Assembly (NCBI GenBank): GCA_025677825.1
Contig: JAIXMO010000018.1
Span: 248,001-312,000 of the forward strand
Reading direction: 5' to 3'
Length of the DNA: 64,000 bases
DNA from: Helicostylum pulchrum
Taxonomy: Eukaryota; Mucoromycota; Mucoromycetes; Mucorales; Mucoraceae
In this document: positions 48,607-60,037 of the stretch, piece after piece
Layout: every line of letters starts with the position of its first letter
Position numbering within the stretch: position 1 is the first letter of the stretch
Notes under the pieces: model-generated
The model's database searches: none
Seen by the model: only the letters and a program-made list of their open reading frames with translations
What the model was told of the DNA's origin: nothing
Translations under genes and position numbers: made by a program

Positions 48607-48725
48607 TCAAATTTTGTTTTCTTAAAAACACGGATGAATCGATCTCTTTTTTTAAAGAGTGTATTCAAGTAAAAAGAAAATATACTCCTCCATCCCCACT
48701 ACTTGTTGCAAGAGTAGAGCGTGAT

Positions 48726-49851
48726 CCGTTGTTGTTCGGGAGATTAAGTGTTTCTACAAGGATAAAGGAAGATGCTATTAATAATTTTCTTCATTATGCC
48801 AGCCTTACAGACAATGATAAATATAGAGTCAGCCTAGGCTTAAACTCTACTATTAGCCTAACAGATGTCATTTGTCAACAGGTTCTTTTTACCGATGAAG
48901 AATGGAATATCATCAAAGCTAGTTACTCAGGAGGTTTAAGACGCCAAAGTAAATTGCCAAAAGATTTTAAAGAAGCATTAAAGAACGTAAACAAGAAAAT
49001 TCGCAATCGTGAATTAGATGCTGCATATAAGAAATCTCGCATGTTGGAAATTAGCGCGAACAATGAATGTTCTAGTCGGTTATTATCAATATGCTCTCAT
49101 ATTGTTCGTATTTATCAAGAAAGAAGTTATATACTTTCTACTCTAACTATGGGTCTTTATTCCGAAAATGATGCCATCATAAAGGTATGGGGAGAGGTAT
49201 TCTACTACTACTACCGACAGTAAAAAATTAAACCGCCCAGACGACAGAAATGTTATTGGATTGAAGACTGATTGCCGTGCTGTAGCCTATTTCCATCATG
49301 ATAACCAAAAAGTTGATTTGACGAGTCTGGAAGCTGGTAAAGAATTTGACGAGACCAAAGTCTTTTCTGACCGTGCAAATCTTGTGGCAGAAGCCAAGTC
49401 TACGTTGGATTTGTTTTTAAACTCTTCTACTCTACCAAAGGATAAAAAAGACAAGCCCGTTATCCCTATCATACAGATAGCTCGAATGAAATGCGAGCTT
49501 TGTGCGTATAGACTGGTTGCTGATGGCTTATATGCTTTAGATTCCGTTGGTTCTCTTTCTCTTCCCCCTCTCTCCTCCGAATTTTCTGAAAATTCTTTTA
49601 GCTGGTTCCAAACTCTCCTTGGTTTAAAATCTATGATAATGACATTATACGATAATAGTCTTATTCTACAACAAAAAAACCAAGGTGATTTTATTAATAG
49701 TGATGTTACAATCGGGGGCTCTAATTTAACAAGAGGAACATTCTTCCCCCCAACAAAGGCATCACCAATCCCTACTATGCCTGTGAATTTATACGCTCCC
49801 TCCTGCCCACCTGTATATGATGATAGCAAAAAGCAAAAGCAGGCTTTATAA
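48726..49851 (+). pseudogene. Unknown-family ORF with a frameshift (accessory protein)
   Basis: Two long open frames: 48729-49223 (MLFGRLSVSTRIKEDAINNF ... ENDAIIKVWGEVFYYYYRQ) and, in a shifted frame from about 49211 to 49851, SKKLNRPDDRNVIGLKTDCR leading into AVAYFHHDNQKVDLTSLEAG and IPIIQIARMKCELCAYRLVA. Their ends overlap at about 49211-49223, so a one-base shift would join them into one protein of about 370 residues. From memory, the D.R.V...........E.A....F.D..........K pattern resembles large multi-copy families of unknown function in Mucoromycota, but I could not test this. The N-terminus abuts the rDNA/ITS2 fragment with no convincing ATG, so it may also be 5'-truncated. Confidence 0.55.
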
Positions 49852-49971
49852 CTTTTTTTTTAACTTTTAGTAACTTTTTTTTTTAACTTTTAAATTAAAT
49901 TATATTTCGACTCCATATACCTATTTATTACTATTCTATGACTTTATATTATAAGACAAGTAGAAAGAGGA

Positions 49972-50562
49972 GTGTTTACCACATGGTAGCTAATGGGTTA
50001 CCTAAGTTTTGAGTAAAGGCATGGTATTGAGTACGAAGCAGTTGACGAGCTATTTCAGAGTTTGGATCACTATTTTTAGATAAATAAATACATAAATAGG
50101 GGGGAATAATATATTCGTAGGTATGAAAAAAACTTACCTGTAAATATTTTTACCTAATGATTTCCTTGTTCTCTGGTAATACACCATGAGAAGTTTGATA
50201 GGTAGATTTAACATGGGATACCCAATCCTTTGCACTAATCGCTTGTTCTAATTAAACAGGTAATTGGCCACCGCCGTTAGCCCAACCACCAGGACAAGCC
50301 ATTACTTATACATAATGGTAATTACATTTACCAGTCTTTATTTTTCTTACGATATTTTGAATGTTTCTAAAACTATAGGCAGTAGCAAACGTAATAATAT
50401 TGTACCATCGTCTGCAACTAAACAGTATTCCTTGATAACTTCATTTTTGCCGATTTTGATTATTACATGACTGGATGATTCGGTTGCTTTGATGTGGCAT
50501 ATTGAATAACTCTCGTGCTGCAGTGACAAAGATATATTCAAGTGCTCCAGGATCTGAAACGT
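49972..50562 (-). pseudogene. Decayed Nar1/NARF-type iron-sulphur assembly gene fragment
   Basis: On the minus strand, pieces in several frames follow the C-terminal half of Nar1 (a [FeFe]-hydrogenase-like protein of cytosolic iron-sulphur assembly) in the right order: [86 protein letters not shown] and ARQLLRTQYHAFTQNL. They are broken by a frameshift near 50396, stop codons near 50310 and 50256, and others. The normally cysteine-bearing CPxGC motif reads CPGGW. The N-terminal ferredoxin-like part is absent. A splice-like GT...AG pair remains near 50062-50137. This is a pseudogene; since Nar1 is essential in studied fungi, an intact copy is expected elsewhere. Confidence 0.8.
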
Positions 50563-50875
50563 AGTTTTGATTATGCCTCGATCTTTATTGTGCTAACTCT
50601 ATTCTGTGAGGCAGTGATATATGCCGCCAAAAGCCCGTACTACTTTTTATGATCAATCACAAGTTGTCAAGAGATAAACTTGGCTGGGTGTTTTTTTTCC
50701 CAAAGATAGAATCACACGCTTTTTTGTTGTTCTTTTTGTTTATGGACCTACAAGATAAGGAACAGACAACATATTTTTAACGTCATTTGTTTTGCATGTA
50801 TATATATGAAAAAAAATAGTTTATTATTATAAGTTTTACAAATTAGTTATTATTTAATACTTTGGGGGGATAAAA

Positions 50876-51702
50876 TTAACAGCAACCACCACTCTTGGCA
50901 TCATTAGCAGGTGATCGAAGAGCAGTACCTTGAGTAACTTTAATCTTATTTGTATTGTTGCCAATGTTATCTTGACCGAGTATAGCCATCTTTTCTTTAA
51001 TTTGTCTAGCCATAGTTAAAAAGGCTTGTTCTACGTTACTAGAATTCTTTGCAGAAGTTTCCAAGATGGGTATATTGACACTATCTGCCCACTTCTTGGA
51101 ATTAGAAAGAGTCACTTGCCTCTTATCTGTAAGGTCACTCTTATTACCCACCAACAGTCTGTTGACTCCGTCGGAAGCATAACGTTCAATCTCACGTAAC
51201 CATTCCTTTACATTTTCGAAACTTTCATTATCAGTTACATCATAAACTACAATAATACCATGTGCCCCTCTATAATAAGACGAAGTAATAGTACGGAATC
51301 TTTCTTGACCTGCTGTATCCCACTGTATCAGAATATAGTTTAGTTTTTATACATTTTACATGATATGTATGTATGTGTATACTTACAATTTGAAGCTTGC
51401 ATACTTTACCGTCTAACTCGATTGTTCTAATTTTCTAACCAAAAAAAAAAAGATTTTGTTGTTACTGCTAGTTTGCATAACTTTTTTGTGATAGTAGTAG
51501 TACTTACGAAATCAACACCGATAGTAGATATATAACTTTCGGTATATGTATCATCGGCAAATCGAAGTAATAAACAGGACTTTCCTACACCTGAATCTCC
51601 AATAAGTAACAACTTGAAAAGGTAATCGCTACAGGATGATGAAATGTTAGAATCAATAAACCAAGATTAACCTCATCTAAACTCTTACTATTCTGTGTTC
51701 AT
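50876..51702 (-). CDS. YPT1: Ypt1/Rab1 small GTPase
   Basis: Regulates ER-to-Golgi and autophagy traffic. Exons on the minus strand: 51702-51689, 51628-51508, 51434-51387 and 51322-50876, 209 residues. Motifs: [20 protein letters not shown] (P-loop GDSGVGKS), [20 protein letters not shown] (effector loop), [27 protein letters not shown] and ETSAKN. The C-terminal GGCC is doubly geranylgeranylated in the family. The sequence [20 protein letters not shown] is the Rab1 pattern rather than Rab8. The first coding exon is only 14 nt. Confidence 0.96.
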
Positions 51703-52280
51703 GCTGCAATAATAATAATAATAATAATAAAGATAAATAAAAAGAAGAATTTGCTGGGCTTTGTTTTTTTCTTTTTTTGAGTTGTTAAAATCATGAGTAA
51801 CCCATTCACGTGCTAACTCAACATCATCATTATTCCACCATTCTTGTATTAACCTGTTATCACCCCCCTTTTTTTTCTTTTTTTTTTTTGCTGTTGACTT
51901 GTGTGCTTTTTTTTTTCTATTTCCTTCATATACATTGTAACTCTAAAAGCGTTTTTTTTTTTATTTATTTACCACTACTGCTTTTGCATATTTTATGTTG
52001 AAAATTCTTATTTTTGTAGAAAATGTTTATCATAACCAAAAGAAACTTTTTTACTCGTTACAGTCGTGCAAATACTTGAGAGGCAGGAGGCTATGTTGTT
52101 CTAAAAAGGGAAGTTGTAGGTGACTATGCTATTACCTGTCACGGCTCGCTAACATACTGTAGTACCATGGTACCACTTTGATATTTTTTAACTTGAAAAA
52201 AAATATAGGTGCCACTCCGCAAAACTAACAAATTTGTTAGAGTGAGAAACTGTCAATTTGTTTTTATTTTATTCATCCTT
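51703..52280. other. Spacer upstream of Ypt1
   Basis: Contains an (AAT)n microsatellite at about 51705-51729, immediately upstream of the Ypt1 ATG, and T-rich tracts near 51870-51965. The plus-strand ORF here is T-run-derived. No gene is supported. Confidence 0.5.
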
Positions 52281-54100
52281 CTGTAGTAACCGTTGAAACG
52301 ATTCACCAAAATTTAGCTTTAGCGGAGCCTGGCAAATGGTCGAATCTGGGTTTGATTAAATCACTTCTAGACAAATATAGCATTATGTCGATCGATTCAG
52401 CTAAAAAAATTATGGAAACTGCGCTAAAGTCATTTTACAATAACAAGAGAGAACACTCAAAAAGTGCAAAATTTGTTGTTAATTTGGTAGAATCATTGGA
52501 GAAAAACCTCTCGGCGGTTCTCGCCTCGAACACTGTCCAAGCATTGTTACAACGTAACTTAAAGGAGGTTCTCTGAAAACTTATTTTTATTTTATTACAG
52601 TAGTCTAATTTTTTTATTTTTATTTTAGACGAGTAAGCTAGTTCTGAACGAGAACTTGATTTAAGAGAGTTACGACACCGTTAATCATATAAATCAACCC
52701 AACATTGCTAACATATCTACTGAACCAAGTCCTAGTAGCAATAACTCTACTTCCTCCACTGAAACTACCAATAACCCTACTTCCTCAACTGAAACTACCA
52801 ATAACCCTACTTCCTCAACTGAAACTACAGGAAACAAACGACGAAAATACCTAAAAGCCTCCCAATTGAAGGACTTTTCCTTTGAAGAAAAATTAATGAA
52901 GCTAAACGAATACTAGTACGTACTTGAAAACATCATACTAGAAAAACTCGCTATTTGATTTCGTTATAATATAGTGGTGAAAGCAATGTTCTCGATCTAA
53001 CCAAGCGTAATATTATTCCTTCACAATTTAAGAAAATTTTAGAAAAGACACAACTGCATTACGGCCTTGTCCTCAACACAAAATTATTAAGTGAAGAGTA
53101 TGATATATTAACGGTAACCAGCAACTGTAAAACAATCACAGAGCTAAATGACGCCGTGAATAATATCAATCCATTTAGCGAAGCCACTTTTTTTTTCTTT
53201 TAACACTGCGTAATGCGTACAAATGCTTCTTTCAGATGCAATTTAATTTATAGGGACTTGCTTACAAGAGAGCATCATGAAGACTGGTATAGAATAAATG
53301 TATATGGAGACTTATTTGATTTCATTTTTATATCTAAAACTGAGTATACAACGAAGCAGTATGTTTTATCAAAACTGAGAAATTAGAAAACAATGCTTCT
53401 AAATTTATGTACTATTGTTTACAGCTCTGAATGCCACTCTTCCATAATTAAAAGTCTCAAGGAACTAAGCGTTCTCCCGAATCCAACCAAGAACATCAAG
53501 CTTGATTTCATATTCTTGCCCATGAATAGTGAAATTAGCGATAGCTTTTTCTGTGAGGATAAAAGTACCGAGAAAGAAGCAAGAAAGGACCGAAAGAAAG
53601 CGAAATATTTAAGGGAAAAATATTTGCAATACTGGGTCATATTGCTTCCATACAAGGCAGAAATTCAGCGCCTCACCTCTATCTCTTGCAAGTTTAACAG
53701 ATTAAAACTTCAAATCAAAGCAACAAAAATCATAAATGGGATCAATGTACATGTTCTTTTGAAAGAGGTCTGAATACCTGTAGATGCTCGCGATAGTTCA
53801 TCTATTGCCGAATATCTGACGACAATAATCTCGCCTGTAGTAAGTTCTCAATCTGTATTTTAACACATGTAATCTAACTCCTATTTCCTTATCTAACAGA
53901 GAATGGTGACAGAAAACTTTGAAAAGCAAAAGAAGATGATTTAGTGTTTGCTAATTCCATGCCTAACAGCTCCTTCAAAGATAATTCCTCTGTATCGTCG
54001 GAAGAGTCAGATGAATCAGATGGATCACAAGACCCTGAGGATGTAGAGCGCGAAATCCTCATCACGAGAAGTATTAAAATATCTATGCGTGAATTCTAGG
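52281..54100 (+). pseudogene. Decayed multi-exon gene with D...ExK nuclease-like core
   Basis: Segments in order: VETIHQNLALAEPGKWSNLG ... LQRNLKE (52288-52567); after an intron, SKLVLNENLI, a TAA stop, then a Thr/Ser/Asn repeat region and SQLKDFSFEEKLMKLNEY (to 52914); after an intron, ESNVLDLTKRNIIPSQFKKI; then YRDLLTREHHEDWYRINVYG and, across a GT-AG intron (53361-53423), SECHSSIIKSLKELS. Next KLDFIFLP and FFCEDKS supply a D....E.K pattern as in PD-(D/E)XK nucleases. It continues with YLREKYLQYWVILLPYKAEI and KEV, a TGA at 53771-53773, then IPVDARDSSSIAEYLTTIIS. Two nonsense codons and a late frameshift mark a pseudogene. From memory the architecture matches a repeated zygomycete family of unknown role; the nuclease idea is inference. 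Confidence 0.6.
52740..52829 (+). repeat. 30-bp minisatellite, three copies
   Basis: Three head-to-tail copies of a 30-base unit (AATAACCCTACTTCCTCAAC TGAAACTACC, with two T-for-C or C-for-A type differences in the first copy and one in the last). It encodes NNPTSSTETT and forms a linker inside the decayed D...ExK gene. Confidence 0.85.
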
Positions 54101-55848
54101 ATCAAGTAGGGAAGAGATACTTTGACAAGGTCATAAATCCCGATGACGATGTTACATCTTAGCTTTTATTTTTATTTCGCTTAGATTCATGCAATCGCTC
54201 ATTTAGTTGGTTTTTTTTCGAGACATTTCTAAACTATGCTATGAATCACTTATCAAATAAATCTGATATATCAAGTAATATTTAATACGTATAGTTTTCT
54301 TCAGTTTTTTATAATAAAAAACGTTAAATGGCACTTTTTTTTTTTGTGAGGCGGCTGAAATTGCTGTTTTCCTTGATAAATCGCGAAACCGTAAATAGAT
54401 GCCCTAATATATAGTTCGTTCTATGTTCTATTTTTCAAAGATCAGACGGTCTTGAACGAAGGCCATTATGTAATATCTTTATGGTCATTTATATCTTTTT
54501 TTATAAAAAAAAATACGTAAGCCGGCAAAGTAACTTTGATGGTATTATTAGGCTTATTACTCGAGTTCATCAGCCTCTTCAAGTTTACGTTATACTACGA
54601 CTTTCTTCTCGATGCGTTAATATTAAAATACACGTACTTTTTTTGCTGAAATTTTATTTCATGCACGAAAAAAATAAATAAAGAGCATTTGTAAAAAACG
54701 AATGACTACGAACTGCACGTACTAAGATAAAAAGGTACGCAGCAAATTGGTACCGTGAGCACTGTATGTCGTGGTACCTTTTTTTGCTGACTTTTTGCAT
54801 TGCGGTCACACACGCATAAATCATTCCCGTCTAAAAAAAATAAAATAACATCGTGGCGCATTTTTATTTTATTTTGTTGTTGTTACTGCAGGCAACTATC
54901 ACAACTGTTTTTTTTTTACAGAATCTTTTCATCTAATAATAAACGGTGGGTCACTTGTTTAATAAATATTTTGCCGAAGAAGCATTATAATTAAAGGGCA
55001 TGTCTAATATTAGACGGAGTAAGTAGGATGTTGATATACGAGTGTAACATATATAAAACAAAATGTTAACATAATCGTTACAGTTGCTACCAATGGTGAT
55101 CTATATTCAGGGGAGGAGAGTTGCCATGCGAAATAAATACGCAATCTTAAAACAGCACGTATATATGCTGATAGCATGTACATAATATGCTGGTAATAGC
55201 TAATAAATACTATTTTTTCTTGTGCATGGTTATATTTAATGTATCTAATTATAAAATAATGTTTGGGTACTTGTTTGTTGTAGTACTCGTGAGACCAACA
55301 CTATCTATTCAATTCGAAGAACGATGAACAGGTTTGAAAAAGGAGAAGGCGGTTTGTTATTATTGATACTAAAAATAGTTACTTTTTTTTTACTAAAGTA
55401 AAAAAGGTTCTATTGGAGTTGTCTCTCTGTACAAAATGACGGGTAAAGAAACGCTTATTGTGAAAGATCTACAGGTGGAGTTTTACCAATGAAGTCATTT
55501 TGTTAAAAAAAGACTTTTTTTTTTTTCTTTTTTAAATAACCGACAAAATACTTCTATGGATTCTTTGCCAAGCTTAAATAAGTTTTAAAAAAAGAGATCG
55601 ACCATTGTTATAAGCCGTTGAGAAACAAAAAAAAAAAAAAAAAAAAAAAAAAAACTGAGCCAAAGAATTCTATGTTAACCATTTTTGAATTAATCTTCAT
55701 AAAATAAATTACCCTTCAAATGGTTTCTTGGCGTACAAGATTTTTTAGGTAATACGAAAAAATTTAGTATAAATATTTGCTTGTAAAAAATAAATAATTT
55801 ATTCTTTTTTCTTTTTTATTCTGCTACACTTGACAAAATAAAATAAAA
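54101..55848. other. Accessory island C, right part: AT-rich spacer
   Basis: No gene is supported. Features seen: an imperfect hairpin near 54738-54787 (AGCAAATTGGTACC ... GGTACCTTTTTTTGCT), a poly-A tract at 55626-55653 and several shorter runs. ORFs of about 65 residues are not family-like. The end of the region contains the T-rich leader of the Nudix gene. Confidence 0.4.
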
Positions 55849-56798
55849 ATGACTCGTTCAATTACGCCTCCACCTGAAACTGTTAATGATACTTTTACTG
55901 ATTTCTCCAAGAAGTCCAGACATGGTCATGGACAAGATGTTGTCGATCAAAATAATGTTCGACAGGTCGCTGGATGTATTCCTCTCGATTTAAAAAATAG
56001 TCGGATATTACTTATTAGCAGCAGAAAGAATAAAAACGCCTGGGTTTTGGTAAAGAACAAAACTTTTTATCATTTAAATATACATATCACTAAATAAATC
56101 ATTTGTTATTTTTAGCCTAAAGGTGGCTGGGAACAAGATGAAACTCAAAGACATGCTGCTGAACGTGAAACTTGGGAAGAAGCTGGTATCAAAGGCACAA
56201 TTACAAGACAATTAGGTGTGTTTGAAGAGCGTACAAATAAGAAAAAGTTTGTTAAAGCTCATCACTGGATATTTGAAATGGTGATTGATGAAGTCGCTAA
56301 AAAATTCCCGGAAAAGAAGAAGCGTGAAAGAAGATGGGTAAAGCTTTTTTTTTTTACGAAATCGTCATGTATTTTATTCAACGACACTAAATGTTATTTC
56401 TTTTTTAGTTTACATTTGAAGAATCATTGGTTGCTACACAAGACCATCGATATATTCAAGAGGCTATTATACAATCTAGTTTAAATCCAGCCAAATCACC
56501 ACCTTCTCCCAGAGAATCAATTGAAGATATTGAAGCTAAACAATTAGAAGAAGAAGCACAACGTCAGCTGCAACAAAAAAAATTGTACGAACAGCAGCAG
56601 TTGGAACAGCAAAGATTGCTGCAACAACAACAGCATTCCGAACAACAAAAGATTCAACAACAAAAGATTCAACAACACGAACAACAGCAACTACAACAAC
56701 AACATCCACAAACTATCGCTGCTTTACCATCTCCAGCACAGTCTGAAATTACACGCAAGAAATCCTTTATCAAATCTATAAAGTCAATTTTTCAATAA
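55849..56798 (+). CDS. Nudix diphosphoinositol polyphosphate phosphohydrolase (DIPP/Aps1/Ddp1 type)
   Basis: Hydrolyses diphosphoinositol polyphosphates and diadenosine polyphosphates. Exons 55849-56049, 56116-56337 and 56409-56798, 270 residues. After a short N-terminus, VRQVAGCIPLDLKN and ILLISSRKNKNAWVLVKPKG lead into the full Nudix box GGWEQDETQRHAAERETWEE-AG (G-x5-E-x7-REUxEExGU), then HHWIFEMVIDEV. The C-terminal third (about residues 175-270) is a Gln-rich coiled-coil tail (QQKLYEQQQLEQQRLLQQQQ-like), not part of the canonical enzyme, ending in a basic IKSIKSIFQ. The tail's role is unknown. Confidence 0.93.
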
Positions 56799-58451
56799 AT
56801 AAAAGGAAAAAACCGTGTACATAAATAAAATAAATCATTTTCCTTGTTTTAATACACATGGCTTATTTCCCATTGTTTAACTCGCTAGACAATTTTCTTT
56901 TCTGCATGTACACTTTTTGCTGCGCATAACTTGAATCTTTTTTTTTTTTCGCATATGAACATGTTGAGTCCTTAAAACTTCATTGGCTTATGCATTTTGT
57001 TAAGCAGTAAAAGGATGGCGTCAAACATGTATACACTCGAATAAAATAAAAAAAAAGGCGGGGTCAGCGCAGTGTTAACCTTATAACTTAAATATAGAAC
57101 ATTGTTTTTAAAATGGAATATCTAGTTTACCTACTCACGTTGTACCAGTCTTGATTAAAAAAAAAAATGCTTAGGGCCCGAGAACAACAAAAAAAGGGAG
57201 CAGATAGAATGTGTTTTTTTTAAGCTTCATTTTAGGTATATTTTATTGTTTGAATTTGTCTGGGAAACGATTCGCTATTATATTGATGTGTGTGTGCGAT
57301 TAAAATCTTGATTTGGTCTGTGTAATTACGAAACTTTAATTAAAGACTTGTATTCCTTTTCTATTTAGTTTATTTTACTCTTTATTAATAGGTTTTTTTT
57401 AAAAAGAAAAAACATAGGAGATCAACCTCTTTTTTAAGGCCCCCACATTCTTTTTTTTTAGGTAAAAAAAGAGTTCGCTATCCGCGTTTTTTTACTTTTG
57501 GTCATTATTTGACAAAATAGAAAAAAAAGATAGTCCGGGAAGTATCCCGGAATTCCTTCAAGAATACTTCCAGAACTTCTTTTTTACGTGTAAAATAGAT
57601 CGTCGTCATTTATTATATACTAATTTTAAAGGCGTTTCTTTTTGAGGTTAATACAAATTCATTCTATCAGGCACGCGCGATCTTTTTTTTTTTTTTTTAG
57701 TCTGCTATCGGGTTTCCCTTTTTTGCAACTAAAAAAACATTATAAAGACATGTCCGTCATCAAAATACCATTGTAACCCCAAGCGTTTTTTTTAATTAAA
57801 AATAGTTTCTACGTTTTATTGGTAGTTACCATACTAGCGTGTCTCTCACGTGTGGTCTTCAGACCAACAAAAAAAAACAGTAGGTCGTTGCACTGAACGA
57901 GTGCTATAAATACCTTACTTGGTTTATCTAAATTGGAATCGTGCTTTTCTACAGTAGTAGTTTTTTTATCTGTACTATAATCGATCTTTTTTTTTTTTGT
58001 TTGCTCTTGGCGAAAAAAAAAACAATAACACAAAGCATCCGAATCATAAAATAAGCAAACGCACTTAGGAAAGAAAAATACGTATTGTTGTTGATCGCTG
58101 CTATTTTTAGTAAAAAAAAAAAAGTATACATTTTTCATTTAATTTTGACGTGTAAACATATCTTTTTACTTGGTAATTGGGCTTAGTTTTTTTTTAACTT
58201 TGAAATAATAGAGCTGTTCGATCTAGTTCCTTGAATTGTGTATTGTGTATGCTCGGCATATATTCTTTTTCAGGTACCACGAAGGGGGACCTTGAATATT
58301 ACTCTTACCTAAAAAGTGTCCTTCACAATTACACTTGTAATCAAAAGTCCAATTACAAAATCCTTGCAGGAAAAAAATGTAGCTACTGACCAGTCACGGA
58401 CATAATAGAAAAAAAGGGAACCTATGCAGGCGTGATGATTACTTTTTTTTC

Positions 58452-58501
<50 letters not shown>

Positions 58502-58668
58502 TTATGCGCACGCATAGAACTATGATAGAACATGACCGTAACTGAATCAAAAAAGAAAAAAGGGAAAAAAAACGTGACGGTTTTTGTTCCTTTTTTTTTT
58601 TTTTTTTTGCTTCACAAAGTGTTTTTGACTTGAATGCCTTTTAATCGTTACTTACAGCAAAATAGAAA
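56799..58668. other. 1.9-kb intergenic spacer
   Basis: AT-rich, with many A/T runs; the longest is a poly-A of about 40 bases at 58457-58496. Short ORFs on the minus strand (57809-58138, 58309-58533) translate homopolymers and are not supported. GGGCC cores occur at about 57173 and 57438. Nothing else is recognisable. Confidence 0.5.
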
Positions 58669-59771
58669 ATGCCTACTGAAGAAGATTTTCAAGGTATATT
58701 TTAAACCAGCTTACAAAAAATTTTGCGGACAGCATTAAAACTCACTGTTTTGACCCTACATTAGAAAAGTTAAAAGCATGTTGCAACATGTGTATTTTAT
58801 ACTTGGAGGACTTGAAAAAGAATAGACAACTTGTAGATTCTCTTTTCGATGTAGAGAAATTTTATGAAACTATGGGTAAACTATCTTTTTTTTTTTTTTT
58901 TTACCCTCTAAAAACCACACACGCACTTATACTTTCTTTTTTTTTTTTTTACTTAGTAAACCTTGGTAAAATTCTTTCTCATAACGCTACGAAATTTACA
59001 CTATCTTGTAAACCACCTCGTAAACCCGAGGACGCTATTCACATGATTGGTGAAGTCAGTAACACACTGTACCGTATTGTTGGATTCTACAATATGATTC
59101 CCGACTTTAGCGGAAAAGTATACAAGGAAGCGTACAAGACGCTTGTCCGAGACTTGCTGCAAGGTGTCATCAGTTTATGCTACAGTTTCATGAGCAAGGA
59201 CAATGAAGAAGAGACCCGTAAAAAGGTGTCTTACATGGTACCTACTGCTGCTTTATGGGATACATGTGAGAGCACCGTGAACCTTCCCAAGAACAACAAG
59301 GAAGCTGTTTTAAATGTGTGGAAATCAATGACCGAAACACTCAAGGATGCTAAAACTGAAGCACATGAAATCGCTTCAGGAACAGACGTATCTGAAGGAT
59401 TTGACGATAATGAAGAAGAGGATGAGGCAACAGATTTGTCTGAAGAGGAATTGGAGGTAGCGAAGCAGTGTGCCAAGTTGGTTGATATGGCTGTTTTCAT
59501 CTTGCAAAAGATTGAGCGTCGTTGTATTCGTGAAAGTGAGCACTGTTCTGCGCAATGGTTAGATGATGTGTATACGAGTGCACGTAAATTAGTGGATGAA
59601 ACTGACGTATTAGTATCTCAAATCTATGATGAAGATGTTATGACAATGAGAGAAGAAGTGAAGAAGTACATTGAATATTCTAGAGAACTTGTAAATATTG
59701 CGAAGCATCATGCTTCTGAAGAGCATGCCGATTGGTTTGCCATGTGTGAAAACAAGTATGAAGCCATGTAA
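58669..59771 (+). CDS. GCIP/cyclin-D1-binding protein 1-like
   Basis: Exons 58669-58693, 58765-58875 and 58957-59771, 316 residues, all in phase. The helical protein reads [80 protein letters not shown], an acidic stretch ([17 protein letters not shown]) and [20 protein letters not shown]. This follows the GCIP (Grap2 and cyclin-D interacting) family: initial helices, phosphate-rich acidic centre, LPK(D/N)N motif. In animals the family restrains cell cycle and helix-loop-helix factors; fungal function is poorly known. Confidence 0.75.
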
Positions 59772-60037
59772 AAAAATAAATATATGTATGTAAACGCAAT
59801 AAAATTATAATTGTATTAGAATAGATATAGCGAAGAGTGAGAATATGAGTTTTTTTTTTATGTGTGCGTATATACGGGAAAAAAAAAAGAGTGGAACATG
59901 GGGTTATATTTAATTTGTTGGCATGAGGGAAGAAAAAAAAATTTACAGTACAAAAAAAGAGGCATGTCAATATATGAACGAGGGTATCAGTATACAAGAT
60001 GGGGGGGGGGATATAACGAGTTTTTTTTTTTGTGATG

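Noticed and set aside
48545..48690. Functional rDNA unit
   Set aside because: Only about 60 bases of 28S plus some ITS2; homology ends abruptly and no 5.8S or 18S is nearby.
49296..49829. 177-aa minus-strand ORF opposite the frameshifted accessory ORF
   Set aside because: The plus-strand frame is richer in family-like motifs; the minus ORF is its shadow.
54738..54787. Hairpin near 54.75 kb as a terminator or RNA structure
   Set aside because: Arms mismatch at several positions and there is no adjacent gene; probably chance in AT-rich DNA.
58309..58533. 74-aa minus-strand ORF with poly-Phe
   Set aside because: It consists largely of a 40-base homopolymer; no conserved content.
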